Source: Propionibacteriales bacterium
Lineage (GTDB): Bacteria > Actinomycetota > Actinomycetes > Propionibacteriales > Nocardioidaceae
Direction: 5' to 3'
Assembly (NCBI GenBank): GCA_026392465.1
Contig: JAPLCA010000029.1
Location: 62,001-126,000 of the forward strand
DNA length: 64,000 nucleotides
Both the position numbers and the translations under genes were made by a program. Below the pieces are notes generated by a model, which saw nothing but the letters and a program-made list of their open reading frames with translations, ran no database searches and was not told where the DNA came from. This document shows positions 16,019-25,829 of this stretch, one piece after another (position 1 is the first letter of the stretch; every line of letters begins with the position of its first letter).

Positions 16019-17205
16019 CCGACCGGACCGACCAGTTCCGACGGGGCGACGCGCGGCGCGACGCCGACGCGCGGCTCGCGCTGAGCCTCGTCGTCGAGCC
16101 CGGCGACCCGCGACTCGTCGGAGTGCTGGCTGAGCACCCGGCGGGTGCCGTGGTGTCGGCGATCCGCCAGGGCAACGGATCCCTCGCGGCGCGGCTCCCC
16201 GACGCGTGGCGCGACGGTGCGGCCCGCCTCGAGCGCGACGTCGCCGCGGCGCGCGCCCGCGCCGATGAGCAGGGTCTGCGCTGGGTGGTGCCCGGCGACC
16301 GGGAGTGGCCGTCCGGGCTCGACGACCTCGACCACGTGGAGCCGCACGGCGGCACGACCGGCGCACCGCTGGGGTTGTGGGTCCGCGGTCCGGCCGACCT
16401 CGCCGCGCTCGCGGAGCAGGCGGTGGCCGTCGTCGGCGCCCGCTCCTGCACCGCCTACGGCAGCGACTGCGCGGCGGAGATCGCGGCCGACGTGGCCGAC
16501 CAGGGCGGCACCGTCGTCAGCGGCGCGGCGTTCGGCATCGACGCCGCCGCCCACCGCGGTGCGCTCGTGCAGGACCGGCCGACGGTGGCGGTGCTCGCCT
16601 GCGGGGCCGACGTCGACTACCCACGGACGCACGCGTCCCTCCTGCGGCGGATCGCGCAGGACGGTCTCGTCGTCTCGGAGCAGGCCCCCGGCCAGGTGCC
16701 GATGCGCTCACGCTTCCTGTCGCGCAACCGGATCATCGCCGCCCTCGCCATCGGGACGGTCGTGGTCGAGGCGGCACGGCGCAGCGGGTCGCTCAACACC
16801 CTCTCCTGGGCCGACGCCCTGGGTCGCGTGACGATGGGCGTCCCCGGTCCGGTCACCTCCCAGCAGTCCGCCGGCGTGCACCAGGCGGTCCGCGACGGTC
16901 GCGCCGTGCTGGTCACGACCGGCAGGGAGGTGCTTGACGCGGTCGCCGGGGTCACCGCCGACGTCGCCGAGCCCGCACGGGTCGACGAGACCGAGCACGA
17001 CCGGCTGGGCCAGCTGGCGCGGCGTGTGCTGGACGCACTGTCGTTCGAGCAGGCTAGGACGGATGCCGACGTCGCCGCCTCGGCGCGGGGGAGTCGTGCC
17101 GAGGTGAGCCGGCTGCTGACGGCCCTCGAGCGCCAAGGACTGTGCGTCCACGTGGGCGACCGCTGGCTCGTGCTCCCGCGTGGTGCCTCGACGGCCCGGC
17201 GCTGA
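16015..17205 (+). CDS. dprA: DNA-processing protein DprA (Smf)
   Basis: The 396-aa protein loads RecA on incoming single-stranded DNA in transformable bacteria. A Rossmann-like core starts at about 135: [13 protein letters not shown], then [66 protein letters not shown] and [15 protein letters not shown]. The C-terminal winged-helix (about 325-390) contains [13 protein letters not shown]. The GTG start overlaps the comM stop. The comM-dprA pairing supports a shared DNA-processing role. Confidence 0.94.
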   Translation: MTDRTDQFRRGDARRDADARLALSLVVEPGDPRLVGVLAEHPAGAVVSAIRQGNGSLAARLPDAWRDGAARLERDVAAARARADEQGLRWVVPGDREWPSGLDDLDHVEPHGGTTGAPLGLWVRGPADLAALAEQAVAVVGARSCTAYGSDCAAEIAADVADQGGTVVSGAAFGIDAAAHRGALVQDRPTVAVLACGADVDYPRTHASLLRRIAQDGLVVSEQAPGQVPMRSRFLSRNRIIAALAIGTVVVEAARRSGSLNTLSWADALGRVTMGVPGPVTSQQSAGVHQAVRDGRAVLVTTGREVLDAVAGVTADVAEPARVDETEHDRLGQLARRVLDALSFEQARTDADVAASARGSRAEVSRLLTALERQGLCVHVGDRWLVLPRGASTARR

Positions 17206-17222
17206 GCCGTCACCCTGGGGGC

Positions 17223-18134
17223 ATGGGGTCAGCCTGGGACGACGCGGTCGAGGCGTTCGCGGAGCACCTGCGTCACGAGCGGAACCTGTCGGAGCACTCG
17301 GTCCGCGGCTACCGGACCGACCTCGCCCTGCTCGCGGAGCACGCACGGGCGCTGGGCCTCGAGGGGCCTGCCGACCTCACCACCCGCGCGCTGCGCAGCT
17401 GGCTCGCCCACCAGCAGACGCTCGGCCGCGCCCGGGCTACCATCGCCCGGCGCGCCACGTCGGCGCGGACCTTCACCGCGTGGTGCGTCCGCACGGGACG
17501 CGCGTCGTCGGACCCGGGGGCCCTGCTCGCGAGCCCCAAGGCGCGGCGCGAGCTGCCCGCCGTCCTCAGCGAGAGCGAGGTGCGGGCCCTGCTCGACACG
17601 ACCGCCGAGTCTGTGGCCGACGACGGACCCGTGGGTCTGCGCGACCTCCTCGTCCTGGAGCTGCTGTACGCCACCGGGGTGCGGGTGGGTGAGCTGTGCG
17701 GCCTCGACGTGGACGACGTCGACCGGGGCCGGCGGCTCGTGCGGGTGCTCGGCAAGGGGCGCAAGGAACGGTCCGTCCCGTACGGCGTGCCTGCCGCGCG
17801 AGCGCTCGACGCCTGGCTCACGACGGGCCGGCCCGCGCTGGCGACGTCGGGCAGCGGGCCCGCCCTGCTGCTGGGGCTGCGCGGCGGCCGTCTCGACCCG
17901 CGCACGGCGCGCAAGGTGGTGCACGACCGGCTCGCCGCCGTCGACGGCGCGCCCGACCTCGGCCCGCACGGGCTGCGCCACACGGCCGCGACGCACCTGC
18001 TGGAGGGGGGCGCCGACCTGCGCAGCGTGCAGGAGGTGCTGGGACACGCCTCGCTCGGCACGACGCAGATCTACACGCACGTCAGCACCGAGCGGCTGCG
18101 CGCCGCCTACCGCCTCGCCCACCCACGGGCCTGA
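17223..18134 (+). CDS. xerC: Tyrosine recombinase XerC
   Basis: The 303-aa recombinase resolves chromosome dimers at dif together with XerD. The core-binding domain (1-105) has [20 protein letters not shown]. The catalytic domain carries Arg154 (ATGVRVGEL), Lys in LGKGRKE, His249-x-x-Arg252 ([10 protein letters not shown]), the GHASLG box and nucleophile Tyr284 (QIYTHVS). The location after dprA and before rpsB is the standard position of actinobacterial xerC. No dif-like site was recognised nearby. The start is preceded by CACCCT at 6 nt. It is convergent with the acyltransferase cluster. Confidence 0.93.
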   Translation: MGSAWDDAVEAFAEHLRHERNLSEHSVRGYRTDLALLAEHARALGLEGPADLTTRALRSWLAHQQTLGRARATIARRATSARTFTAWCVRTGRASSDPGALLASPKARRELPAVLSESEVRALLDTTAESVADDGPVGLRDLLVLELLYATGVRVGELCGLDVDDVDRGRRLVRVLGKGRKERSVPYGVPAARALDAWLTTGRPALATSGSGPALLLGLRGGRLDPRTARKVVHDRLAAVDGAPDLGPHGLRHTAATHLLEGGADLRSVQEVLGHASLGTTQIYTHVSTERLRAAYRLAHPRA

Positions 18135-18157
18135 CGGCGCCGACCCACGCCGGGGTC

Positions 18158-19531
18158 TCACCAGGGGGTGCCGCCTACGCCCCAGCGCGAGGTCGTGTCG
18201 ACGACGAGGCGGGTGAGCTCGTCGCGGTCGCCCAGGTGGTCGGGGTCCACGCCCAGCACGGCCAGGGTCGCGGTGCCGCCGTGCCGCGCCCACCAGACCG
18301 TGAGCCCGCCCCGCGTGCGCCGCAGCATCGCCGGGGTGACGCCCTGTGTCACCGAACGCATCAGCACCGACGTCGCGGGTCGACCCAGCGGTGCGGCGAA
18401 CGTGGCGGGCAGCTGGCCCAGGTTCGAGCACAGGCAGAGGGGCGCCGAGACGCCGCGTGCGAGGACCGCGACGGCCGGGTCCGGCAGCAGCTGCGTCAGC
18501 GGGCCGAGCGGGTCGCGCGGGCCGCTCGCCAGGGACGCGTAGGCGCTGCGGGCCTGCGCCCGGACCGCCCCCAGGTCGACGACCCGGCCGACACCGTCCT
18601 CGACCCCGGTCTCGACGTCGATCGAGACACCTGACGTCGCGTTCGAGCGCAGGTCGTCGGTGCCGCGCAGGCTGACGGGCAGCGACACCCGCACGGGGCG
18701 TCCGGCCTCGACCCGACCCGAGGCCAGCAGCACCTCCACGGCCACGGCGACCAGCAGGCTGTTCGACGTCCCACCGTGCCGCGCGGCCGCCTCGTCCCAG
18801 GCCCGGGCGTCCAGGTCGACGACAACCGTGGCCGGCACGCGCGGCGCGTCGTCGCCCGGGCGGTCGGGGCCGAGGAGCCCGTCGCGCGACGTCTGCACGT
18901 CGCTGCGCGGCGGTCGCGACGACGTGAGCGCGGCGCGGACGGCCGTGGCTCCGCCGCGCAGCGCGAGCCCGACCTGCCGCGCCGCGTCGCGCACGTCGTC
19001 GCGGACCGTGGGCACGGGCGCCTCCGCCGGCAGTCGACCCAGGCCGCCCCCGTCGACCGCCGCGACGAGGGCCGCGACGTGGGCGCCGCCGTCGCAGACG
19101 ACGTGCGGCGTCAGGTACGACAGGACGGAGCCGCCGTCGGTCGTGCGGGCGGTGGCGAGGCTCCACGTGGGGCCCGACCAGGGGTCCAGGTTGACGGCCG
19201 CGCGCTCCTCCGCCCACCCGAGCACCTCGCCGGGGTGCAGGGGCGCGGTCTCGACGTGGACCGGGCCGGCCGCCGACGAGGGCACCCACGTGTCGCGTGC
19301 GCCGGGGACCCGCGACGTCCTGATCGCCCGGGCGAGCGGACCCTCGCGGAGCCCGCGGTCGAGCCGCTCGACCCCGGCCGGGTCGAGGGGGCGGTCGAAG
19401 CGCCACACCGTCTGGTTGACCACCGGGATGCCGAGCACACGGTGCGCCCGGACGAAGAGGTCGTCGTCCAGGGTCAGCCGGTTGCGGTCGGTGGCGGCCG
19501 CCGGCACGGTGTGTGCGGTCTGCAGGCTCAT
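18158..19531 (-). CDS. Condensation/WS-DGAT-like acyltransferase-fold protein A1
   Basis: The 457-aa protein belongs to the CoA-dependent acyltransferase superfamily (PapA, WS/DGAT and NRPS condensation fold). Its active-site motif is H143-V-V-C-D147-G (HxxxDG; the preceding His of HHxxxDG is Pro). The N-terminal block DDDLFVRAHRVLGIPVVNQ and the late block LCSNLGQLP recur in its paralogue at 21374-22720. The SNLG block resembles the NxxxSNxxGP region of WS/DGAT enzymes. It probably transfers an acyl group to an alcohol or amine; substrates are unknown. It is last in a minus-strand operon with the exporter genes. Good ribosome-binding site (gggggagcg). Confidence 0.72.
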   Translation of the reverse strand: MSLQTAHTVPAAATDRNRLTLDDDLFVRAHRVLGIPVVNQTVWRFDRPLDPAGVERLDRGLREGPLARAIRTSRVPGARDTWVPSSAAGPVHVETAPLHPGEVLGWAEERAAVNLDPWSGPTWSLATARTTDGGSVLSYLTPHVVCDGGAHVAALVAAVDGGGLGRLPAEAPVPTVRDDVRDAARQVGLALRGGATAVRAALTSSRPPRSDVQTSRDGLLGPDRPGDDAPRVPATVVVDLDARAWDEAAARHGGTSNSLLVAVAVEVLLASGRVEAGRPVRVSLPVSLRGTDDLRSNATSGVSIDVETGVEDGVGRVVDLGAVRAQARSAYASLASGPRDPLGPLTQLLPDPAVAVLARGVSAPLCLCSNLGQLPATFAAPLGRPATSVLMRSVTQGVTPAMLRRTRGGLTVWWARHGGTATLAVLGVDPDHLGDRDELTRLVVDTTSRWGVGGTPW

Positions 19532-19561
19532 CGCTCCCCCTCGTCCCTCGGGTCCTGGGTC

Positions 19562-20371
19562 TCAGTCGCGACGGACGTAGGCGCGCACCGTGAGCGGTGC
19601 GAAGATCGCGAGCACGGCGAACGAGCCGACGAGGGCCGTCAGCACCGACCCGGCGGCGGGGTCGCCCCCGGCGAGGTCGCGCACCGCCGAGACCAGGTGG
19701 GTGACCGGGTTGACCTCCGCGATCGCGCGCATCCACGACGGCATCGTCTCGGTGGGCACCAGCGCGTTCGACATGAACGACAGCGGCGTCAGGACGAGCA
19801 TCGACACGCCCTGGACCGCGGCGGCGCTGCGCATCATCACGCCCATCAGGGCGAACACCCAGCTCATCGTGAAGCCGCTCAGCACGACCAGGGCGCAGCC
19901 CGCGGCGAGCCCCGTCCACGACTCCGGCCGGTAGCCCATCGTCAGACCGACGGCCACGGTCATCGTCACGGCGACCACGTAGCGGACGACGTCGGCGAGC
20001 AGTGCACCGGCGAGCGGCGCCGTGCGTGCGACGGGCAACGACCGGAACCGGTCGAACACGCCGCGGTCGATGTCGTCGCGCAGCTGCACCCCCGTGACGA
20101 CCGAGGCCGTGACGGCGATCTGCACGAGCACGCCGGGCACGAGCTGCGGCAGGTAGGCGTCGACCCCGCCGGCGACGGCGCCGCCGAACACGTTGGCGAA
20201 CAGGATGGTGCCGACGACGGGCAGCACGATGACGTCGAAGAGCCGCTGCGGGTCGTGGCGCACCCGCAGGAGTCCCCGGTGGCCGAATGTGAGGACCTGG
20301 GTCAGGGCGGAAAGCGGACCCACGCCGCCGCGCGAGGCCCGGCGGGGCGGGACCCCGATGGCGGCGCTCAT
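19562..20371 (-). CDS. ABC-2 type permease (DrrB-like)
   Basis: The 269-aa membrane protein has six predicted helices with the DrrB/NodJ-like pattern: FDVIVLPVVGTILFANVFGG, GVFDRFRSLPVARTAPLAG (the ABC-2 signature loop) and LTPLSFMSNALVPTETMPSW. The ATG lies inside the ATPase stop (ATGA overlap). With the ATPase it forms an exporter of the daunorubicin-resistance type. In mycobacteria DrrABC exports PapA5-acylated lipids, an apt analogue for a transporter embedded among PapA-like proteins. Confidence 0.88.
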   Translation of the reverse strand: MSAAIGVPPRRASRGGVGPLSALTQVLTFGHRGLLRVRHDPQRLFDVIVLPVVGTILFANVFGGAVAGGVDAYLPQLVPGVLVQIAVTASVVTGVQLRDDIDRGVFDRFRSLPVARTAPLAGALLADVVRYVVAVTMTVAVGLTMGYRPESWTGLAAGCALVVLSGFTMSWVFALMGVMMRSAAAVQGVSMLVLTPLSFMSNALVPTETMPSWMRAIAEVNPVTHLVSAVRDLAGGDPAAGSVLTALVGSFAVLAIFAPLTVRAYVRRD

Positions 20372-21330
20372 GCCGCGTCCTGCCGCTGGGGGCCGGGTGC
20401 GTCGAGCGCACCGGTCAGCGCGAAGAACACCTCGTCCAGGCTCGGACGTGCCGCGCTGAGCTCGCCGATCTCGATACCGCGCGCGGCGAGCGCCAGCACG
20501 ACGTCGGACGTCACCGCACCCGACCGGATCGGCGCTGCCAGCAGGACACCGTCGTCCTGGGGCACCTGCCCGGTCACCTCGTGCAGGACCCGGGCGGCCT
20601 CGACGCGTCGGCCGGGGTCGGCCACGACCAGGTGGAGGGTCAGGCCGCCGACGGACTCCTTGAGCTCCGCGGGAGTGCCGTCCGCGACGACCCGGCCGCG
20701 GTCGATGACCGCGATCCGGTCGGCGAGCTGGTCCGCCTCCTCCAGGTACTGCGTCGTGAGCAGCACCGTGGTGCCCTGCGCGACCAGCTCGCGCACCGTC
20801 GCCCACATGTCGGCCCTGGTGCGCGGGTCCAGACCCGTCGTGGGCTCGTCGAGGAACAGCAGGGGCGGGTCGCCGAGGAGGCTGGCCGCGATGTCGAGAC
20901 GACGTCGCATGCCACCCGAGAACGTCGACACGGCGCGATGCGCGACGTGCGTCAGGCTGAAGCGCTCCAGCAGCTCGGCCGCGCGGGCGCGGGCCGCCGG
21001 GCGTCGCCAGCCGACCAGCCGGGCGAAGAGGTACAGGTTCTCCTGCGCCGTCAGCAGCTCGTCGAGCGCGGCGTACTGGCCCGTGAGGCCGACGAGGGAG
21101 CGCACCTGGGTGGGGGAGCGCATCACGTCCTGCCCGAAGACCTCCGCCCGGCCGTCGTCGAGGCGGACGAGGGTCGCGAGAGCGCGCACGGCGGTCGTCT
21201 TCCCGGCGCCGTTCGGGCCCAGCACGGCGTGCACCGTGCCCGCCTGCACGGACAGGTCGAGCCCGTCGAGCGCCCGTTGCGCCCCGTACGTCTTGACCAG
21301 TCCTTCGGCCCGGATGGCCCACTCGGTCAT
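20368..21330 (-). CDS. ABC transporter ATPase (DrrA-like)
   Basis: The 320-aa ATPase has Walker A GPNGAGKTT (about 39), a Q-loop near LTGQYAALDE, signature FSGGMRRRLDIA, Walker B LLFLDEPTTGLD and switch region LLTTQYLEEAD. The C-terminal extension ends with RPSLDEVFFALTG, the regulatory motif of the DrrA subfamily (drug and lipid exporters). It overlaps the permease by 4 nt and starts 43 nt after acyltransferase A2, within one minus-strand operon. No drug target or lipid synthase is nearby to name the cargo. Confidence 0.9.
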   Translation of the reverse strand: MTEWAIRAEGLVKTYGAQRALDGLDLSVQAGTVHAVLGPNGAGKTTAVRALATLVRLDDGRAEVFGQDVMRSPTQVRSLVGLTGQYAALDELLTAQENLYLFARLVGWRRPAARARAAELLERFSLTHVAHRAVSTFSGGMRRRLDIAASLLGDPPLLFLDEPTTGLDPRTRADMWATVRELVAQGTTVLLTTQYLEEADQLADRIAVIDRGRVVADGTPAELKESVGGLTLHLVVADPGRRVEAARVLHEVTGQVPQDDGVLLAAPIRSGAVTSDVVLALAARGIEIGELSAARPSLDEVFFALTGALDAPGPQRQDAA

Positions 21331-21373
21331 CGTCGTCCCCCTCCGTCGCGTCGCGGCGCACAGCGCCCGGTGC

Positions 21374-22720
21374 TCACCACAGCCGTGCCTCGACGTGCCA
21401 GGCGGCCAGCCCCGAGCGCACGAGCTCGCGCAAGGTGGCGTCGTCGGGCACCCGGGCCGGGTCGAGGGCGGCGACCGTCACGGTGGTGCGGTCCCCGCAG
21501 GTGCAGGCCCATGCGGTCATCCCGCCGCCGAGCGCGCGGATCTCTGCGTCGTCAACCACGCGGTGCCCGGCCAGGGCGGCGATGCTGCGGGCGGGCGTCC
21601 CGGTCGGTGCGCTGAACGCGGGCGACATCGTCCCGAGGTTGGAGGCCAGCACGCGGGGGCCGGTCGGCACCGGGAGCCGACGCACGACCGCGTCCGGCAG
21701 CATCTGCACGAGCGTGAGGAGGGACCCGGTGTCGGCGTCGGCGTCGTCCTTCGTGTCGCGCCCGCCGAGCTTGGCGTAGGCCTCCCGGCACCCCGCGCGG
21801 AGCGGGGCGAGGTCGTGGCGACGCAGGTCGCCCGGGTCGACGGCCACGCGGGCGATCCGGGTGGCGTTGGCGCGAGGGTCGTCGTCGCCTCGCGCGGTGA
21901 CGGGCAGGGCCACCAGCACCGGCTCGTCCTCGTCCGTGATCCCGGCCGACACGACCAGGGACGCGCTCAGCGCCACGAACCACGTGTTGAGGGTGCCGCC
22001 GTGTCGTGCCGCCGCAGCCTCCACGTCAGCCGTGCGGCACTCCGCCACCACTGTGGGCACCACCCAGCCCTCGGGAGCGGACGGGCCGACCGGGGTCGGC
22101 GCCGACGCCGTCCCCGCGGAGGACGTCGTGTCGCCACGCCGTCGCAGCGCGCTCGCGGCGCCCCACCGCACGACGGCCCGGACCTGGCGCGTCGCGTCCT
22201 CCAGGTCGGCCCGCAACGTCCCCCAGGTGCCGTCGCGGTCGGGCAGCGTCAGCGGTGCACGCCCGGACGCCGCCCGCTCGACGGCGTCGACCATCGCACC
22301 ACCGTCGGCGACGGCGTGGTCGACGATCAGCGACAGCAGCGAGCCACCGTCGGCGAGCCGTGCGCTCGCCAGTCGCCAGGAGTCGCCCCGGCCCGGGTGC
22401 AGCGGAGCGGTGTGGTTGGCGCGGAGCCAGTCGACGACGTCGCACTCCTGGAGCACGGTCGGCTCGACGTCGATCGGCGGGGCGTGAGGCGCCCGCGACC
22501 AGCGACCTCGTGCACCGGGCACGCGCGGACGATCCGCGCGACGCGAGAGCGCTCCGCGGGCCAGCTCGTCGCGCAGCCGGACCAGCGCCGTGGTCGGCAC
22601 GACGTCGTCGAGACGCCAGACGAACTGGTTGACGATCGGCGTCCCCACGCCGCGGTGCCGTCGCAGGAACAGGTCGTCCCCGAACGTCAGACGAACCGTC
22701 GCGTGGTCGATCGTCATCAT
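21374..22720 (-). CDS. Condensation/WS-DGAT-like acyltransferase-fold protein A2
   Basis: The 448-aa paralogue of A1 shares TFGDDLFLRRHRGVGTPIVNQ at the N-terminus, a complete H135-A-V-A-D139-G active-site motif and VLASNLGTMSP late in the chain. The two ends of the exporter operon thus carry related enzymes. Start is ATG-ATG at 22720/22717 behind a G-rich site (gggggggtg). It heads the four-gene minus-strand operon, divergent from the three plus-strand condensation-like genes. Which substrate each uses cannot be told. Confidence 0.72.
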   Translation of the reverse strand: MMTIDHATVRLTFGDDLFLRRHRGVGTPIVNQFVWRLDDVVPTTALVRLRDELARGALSRRADRPRVPGARGRWSRAPHAPPIDVEPTVLQECDVVDWLRANHTAPLHPGRGDSWRLASARLADGGSLLSLIVDHAVADGGAMVDAVERAASGRAPLTLPDRDGTWGTLRADLEDATRQVRAVVRWGAASALRRRGDTTSSAGTASAPTPVGPSAPEGWVVPTVVAECRTADVEAAAARHGGTLNTWFVALSASLVVSAGITDEDEPVLVALPVTARGDDDPRANATRIARVAVDPGDLRRHDLAPLRAGCREAYAKLGGRDTKDDADADTGSLLTLVQMLPDAVVRRLPVPTGPRVLASNLGTMSPAFSAPTGTPARSIAALAGHRVVDDAEIRALGGGMTAWACTCGDRTTVTVAALDPARVPDDATLRELVRSGLAAWHVEARLW

Positions 22721-22923
22721 GAACACCCCCCCAGGTTCTGCCGAGTCAAGCGGCCCGCCGCCGACCGTGTCCAGGGGGGAGGGCGCGTGAGCATCATCAC
22801 GTCGCGCACACTCTCCGACGGCGCGCAGACTGGCGGACACGACCGTGTGGGGAGTGCGCGGCCGTGGCGGATGGATCGCGTCGCCGAAGAGACCGGCGGC
22901 GCACCGGACGGGGGGAGCACGCC
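22721..22923. promoter_or_regulatory. Divergent promoter region of the acyltransferase cluster
   Basis: These 203 bp separate the two arms of the cluster and must hold both promoters. No clear TANNNT hexamer was found. A 12-bp dyad, ACACG-AC-CGTGT (22837-22848), is a possible operator, and GACCGTGTCC also appears at about 22763-22772. Ribosome-binding sites lie at each end. Confidence 0.45.
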
Positions 22924-24348
22924 ATGGAGTACACCGAGCTGGACGACTACCCGATCCCTGCGGGGATCGTGACGACCTGGACGCCGACGACGTCGTCCGA
23001 GGCGTGGGAGGACGATCCGCGTGGACTGTCCTACGACCATGCCGCCCACCTGGCACGAGATCCCGACGGCTCGTGGATCGGCTCGGCCATGCGGGTGCCG
23101 CTGCCGTTCGACGCCGACGCGCTGCGCCGTGCGCTGTGGGCCTGGATCGCACGCCACGAGGTGCTGCGCACGACCGTCCGCCGGGACGCCGACTCCGCGT
23201 CGTCGTGCGCGTGGCAGCGGCAGACGGTCCACCACTCGCGGGTCGACGTGCGACCGGAGGTGCTCGGGTACCGCTCCAGCGACGCCGCGCGCGTCGAGGT
23301 GGCGCAGTTCCTGGCCCGGCTGTCGCCCGTCACCTGGCCGCACTGCGTCTTCGCCACCGTCCGCGGCACGCACGCCGACGGCTTCGTGCTCGTCTTCGCC
23401 GCCGACCACAGCGTCATGGACGCGTACTCGCAGGTGCTCTGGTTCGCCGAGATGGAGGACCTGTACCGCCAGGCCCTCGCAGGGGTCGGCGACGACGCGC
23501 TCGCCGTGCTCGACGTGGGCAGCCACGTCGACTTCTCGGCCGTCGACCGCCGCGCGGGCGAGGAGCTGTCGGTGGACCATCCGGCCGTGCGGCGCTGGCG
23601 CGCCTTCACGTCGCTCGACGAGAGCGGGGCGCCGCGCGAGGTGCCGGCGTTCCCGCACCATCCCGACGTCGCCGCGGCCGGCGTCGACGACCGGCCGCGA
23701 CGCCAGCGCAGCCTCTCGACGTGGGTGCTGGGAGGGCCCGAGACCGACGAGCTCGGGCGACGGCTGCGCGAGCAGGGCGTCGGGCTGCAGGCGGCCGGCC
23801 TCGCGGCGCTGGGGATCGCGTCCCGTCGGCGCTCGGGCGTCGAGCGGCTGCGGTTCGTGATGCCGATGCACACCCGGCACGACCCGCGTCACCGCGAGTC
23901 CGTGGGCTGGTACGTCGGTCTGTGCCCGGTCGACCTCGACCTGACGGGGACGCACTCCTTCGGCGAGGCGGTCGCCCGGGCCGATGCGGCGACGCGGGAG
24001 GTCAAGGACCTCGCGCGGCACCCCTTCCCGCGGGTCGCCGAGCTCCTGGGCGTCGGCGACACCCCGCACTTCGTGGTGTCCTACGTCGACGTCCGGCACG
24101 TGCCGGGGGCCGAGCGGTGGCCGGCCCAGCAGGCCCGCGCGCTGAGGTCCCCGGTGTTCGCCCCGGACGAGCTCTACCTGTGGCTGATCCGCCACCAGGG
24201 TGGCCTGAACCTCTCCGTCCGCTACCCGGGCGCCTGGGCCGTCGACGCGGCCGTCCGAGGTCTCGCGGCCCACCTGCGCGCGGTCTTCGCCGACATGGTG
24301 GAGCACGAGCGGGCGAACCGCCTCGCGACGACGGCGGCGGACCGATGA
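22924..24348 (+). CDS. Stand-alone condensation/PapA-type acyltransferase C1
   Basis: The 474-aa protein looks like a free-standing condensation domain. It has RRALWAWIARHEVLRTTVRR (C-domain core 2, about 68-87), the active-site segment D161-H162-S-V-M-D166-A in place of HHxxxDG, and ESVGWYVGLCPVDLD (GWxxN-type core). A later block HFVVSYVDVRHVPG recurs in its two tandem neighbours. No adenylation or carrier domain is attached. The ATG at 22924 follows gggggagc. It probably acylates or condenses small CoA- or carrier-bound substrates in the cytoplasm. Confidence 0.75.
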   Translation: MEYTELDDYPIPAGIVTTWTPTTSSEAWEDDPRGLSYDHAAHLARDPDGSWIGSAMRVPLPFDADALRRALWAWIARHEVLRTTVRRDADSASSCAWQRQTVHHSRVDVRPEVLGYRSSDAARVEVAQFLARLSPVTWPHCVFATVRGTHADGFVLVFAADHSVMDAYSQVLWFAEMEDLYRQALAGVGDDALAVLDVGSHVDFSAVDRRAGEELSVDHPAVRRWRAFTSLDESGAPREVPAFPHHPDVAAAGVDDRPRRQRSLSTWVLGGPETDELGRRLREQGVGLQAAGLAALGIASRRRSGVERLRFVMPMHTRHDPRHRESVGWYVGLCPVDLDLTGTHSFGEAVARADAATREVKDLARHPFPRVAELLGVGDTPHFVVSYVDVRHVPGAERWPAQQARALRSPVFAPDELYLWLIRHQGGLNLSVRYPGAWAVDAAVRGLAAHLRAVFADMVEHERANRLATTAADR

Positions 24349-25829
24349 TCCTCGCGGAGATGGCGCGCTGGCGCACGGCGCCCGGCACGGTGCTGACCCT
24401 CGGGCCGACACCGGAGAGCCTCGCGGCCGCGGCCGACGCGCCGGTCGACCCTGCGCCGCCCTCGTTCCTCCAGGCCGACCACCTGCGGGCCTACGCGGCC
24501 CGCCGGCGCTCGGGCGGCGTGCACCGCGCCTGGACCGGCGTGGCGACCGAGGTCGACGGCCCGCTCGACCGCGACGCCCTGGCGCGTGCACTCACGCGGC
24601 TCGTGACGACGCACGAGGGACTGCGGTCGTGGTTCGACCTGACCGGCGAGGTCCCCGTCCGCCACGTGGTCCCGGTCGCCGACGTCGAGCACGCGGTCGT
24701 CGACGTGCGCGAGCTCGACGTCGACGGCCGCTCGTGGGACGACGCGCTGCAGGCGCACCTGGTCCAGACCTTCGACGCCGCGTGCCGGCCCGACGCCTGG
24801 CCCGGGTTCGTGCTCGGGGCGGTCGAGCACGCCGACGGGTTCGGACTCTTCTGGGGGTGCGACCACGCCTTCACCGACGGCGCGTCGCAGCTCATGGTCG
24901 CCTCGGAGCTGGCCGACCTGTACGCGGCGGAGGTCGCCGAGCCCGGCGGTCCTGCGCTGGTCGAGGGGGCGCTGCCGACCCCGGAGGAGTCGGGGCCGTT
25001 CGGTGCCTTCGCCGCCGAGGAGCACGCCCGGGCCGCGACCTACGACGCGTCGTCCCCCGAGGTCCGTGCGTGGGCGGCGCTCGTGGAGTCCCAGGGCGGT
25101 CGTCTGCCCTCCTTCCCGCTCGGCCTCGGTCTCGAGCCCGGGACGACGGCGCCGGTGCGCATCGTCTCCCACGACCTGCTCGACGCCGAGGCGGCGTCCC
25201 GTCTGGACGCCCGGTGCCGCGCTCTCGGCGTGCGGACCGTCTCCGCGGTCTTCGCGGCGCTCGCGGCGACCGACCACCTGCTGGCGGGCCGACAGACCTA
25301 CGCGGGCGTGACGGTCCTGGGTGCCCGCGACACCGGGCCGTACCTGCGGTCGCACGGCTGGTTCTGCACCTTCGCGCCCGTGCTGTTCGACGTCGCACCG
25401 CACGTCGACGACCTCGACGCCCTCCTGCGTGCGGCCCACGCCGGCTACGAGACCGGCCGGAGCGCCTCCCGTATGCCGGCGCACGTGGCCCTGGCCGAGA
25501 TGCTGCGGACGGGTGTCCTCGGACCCGAGGGCGCTGGGTCTCCGCAGCTCGTCTCCTACCTCGACGTGCGGCGGTTCCCCGGGGCGGGGCGGCCGGCCCA
25601 CGAGCGCGGCGTGCACTTCACGGGCGAGGGCCGCACGGCCAACGCCTCGATGTGGGTCAACCGCGACGCAGAGCGTCTCTACATCGGGCTGCAGCACCCC
25701 GACACGCCCGAGGCGCACGCCGCGGTCACGCGGTACTGCTCCGTGCTGGAACGGGTCGCCGGAGCGCTGGCCGACGGGTCGACGTCCCTGCCCGACGTGG
25801 AACCCAGCCGTGCTGGTCACGTCGGCTGA
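24345..25829 (+). CDS. Stand-alone condensation/PapA-type acyltransferase C2
   Basis: The 494-aa protein starts with ATG overlapping the C1 stop (ATGA). It contains LTRLVTTHEGLRSWF (about 83-97), a canonical active site D173-H174-A-F-T-D178-G, SHGWFCTFAPVLFDV in the GWxx core, and PQLVSYLDVRRFPG matching C1 and C3. Of the three tandem paralogues this one has the most standard HxxxDG. Function is inferred as acyl transfer; the substrate is unknown. Confidence 0.75.
   Translation: MILAEMARWRTAPGTVLTLGPTPESLAAAADAPVDPAPPSFLQADHLRAYAARRRSGGVHRAWTGVATEVDGPLDRDALARALTRLVTTHEGLRSWFDLTGEVPVRHVVPVADVEHAVVDVRELDVDGRSWDDALQAHLVQTFDAACRPDAWPGFVLGAVEHADGFGLFWGCDHAFTDGASQLMVASELADLYAAEVAEPGGPALVEGALPTPEESGPFGAFAAEEHARAATYDASSPEVRAWAALVESQGGRLPSFPLGLGLEPGTTAPVRIVSHDLLDAEAASRLDARCRALGVRTVSAVFAALAATDHLLAGRQTYAGVTVLGARDTGPYLRSHGWFCTFAPVLFDVAPHVDDLDALLRAAHAGYETGRSASRMPAHVALAEMLRTGVLGPEGAGSPQLVSYLDVRRFPGAGRPAHERGVHFTGEGRTANASMWVNRDAERLYIGLQHPDTPEAHAAVTRYCSVLERVAGALADGSTSLPDVEPSRAGHVG

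Noticed and set aside
17229..20411. Long minus-strand open frame across xerC and acyltransferase A1
   Set aside because: Opposite or out of frame to genes with clear catalytic motifs; Arg/Ala/Pro-rich composition is typical of a shadow frame.
18776..22972. 1398-codon plus-strand open frame over the exporter operon
   Set aside because: Antisense to A1, DrrB, DrrA and A2, all with recognisable motifs; its translation is disordered and matches nothing.
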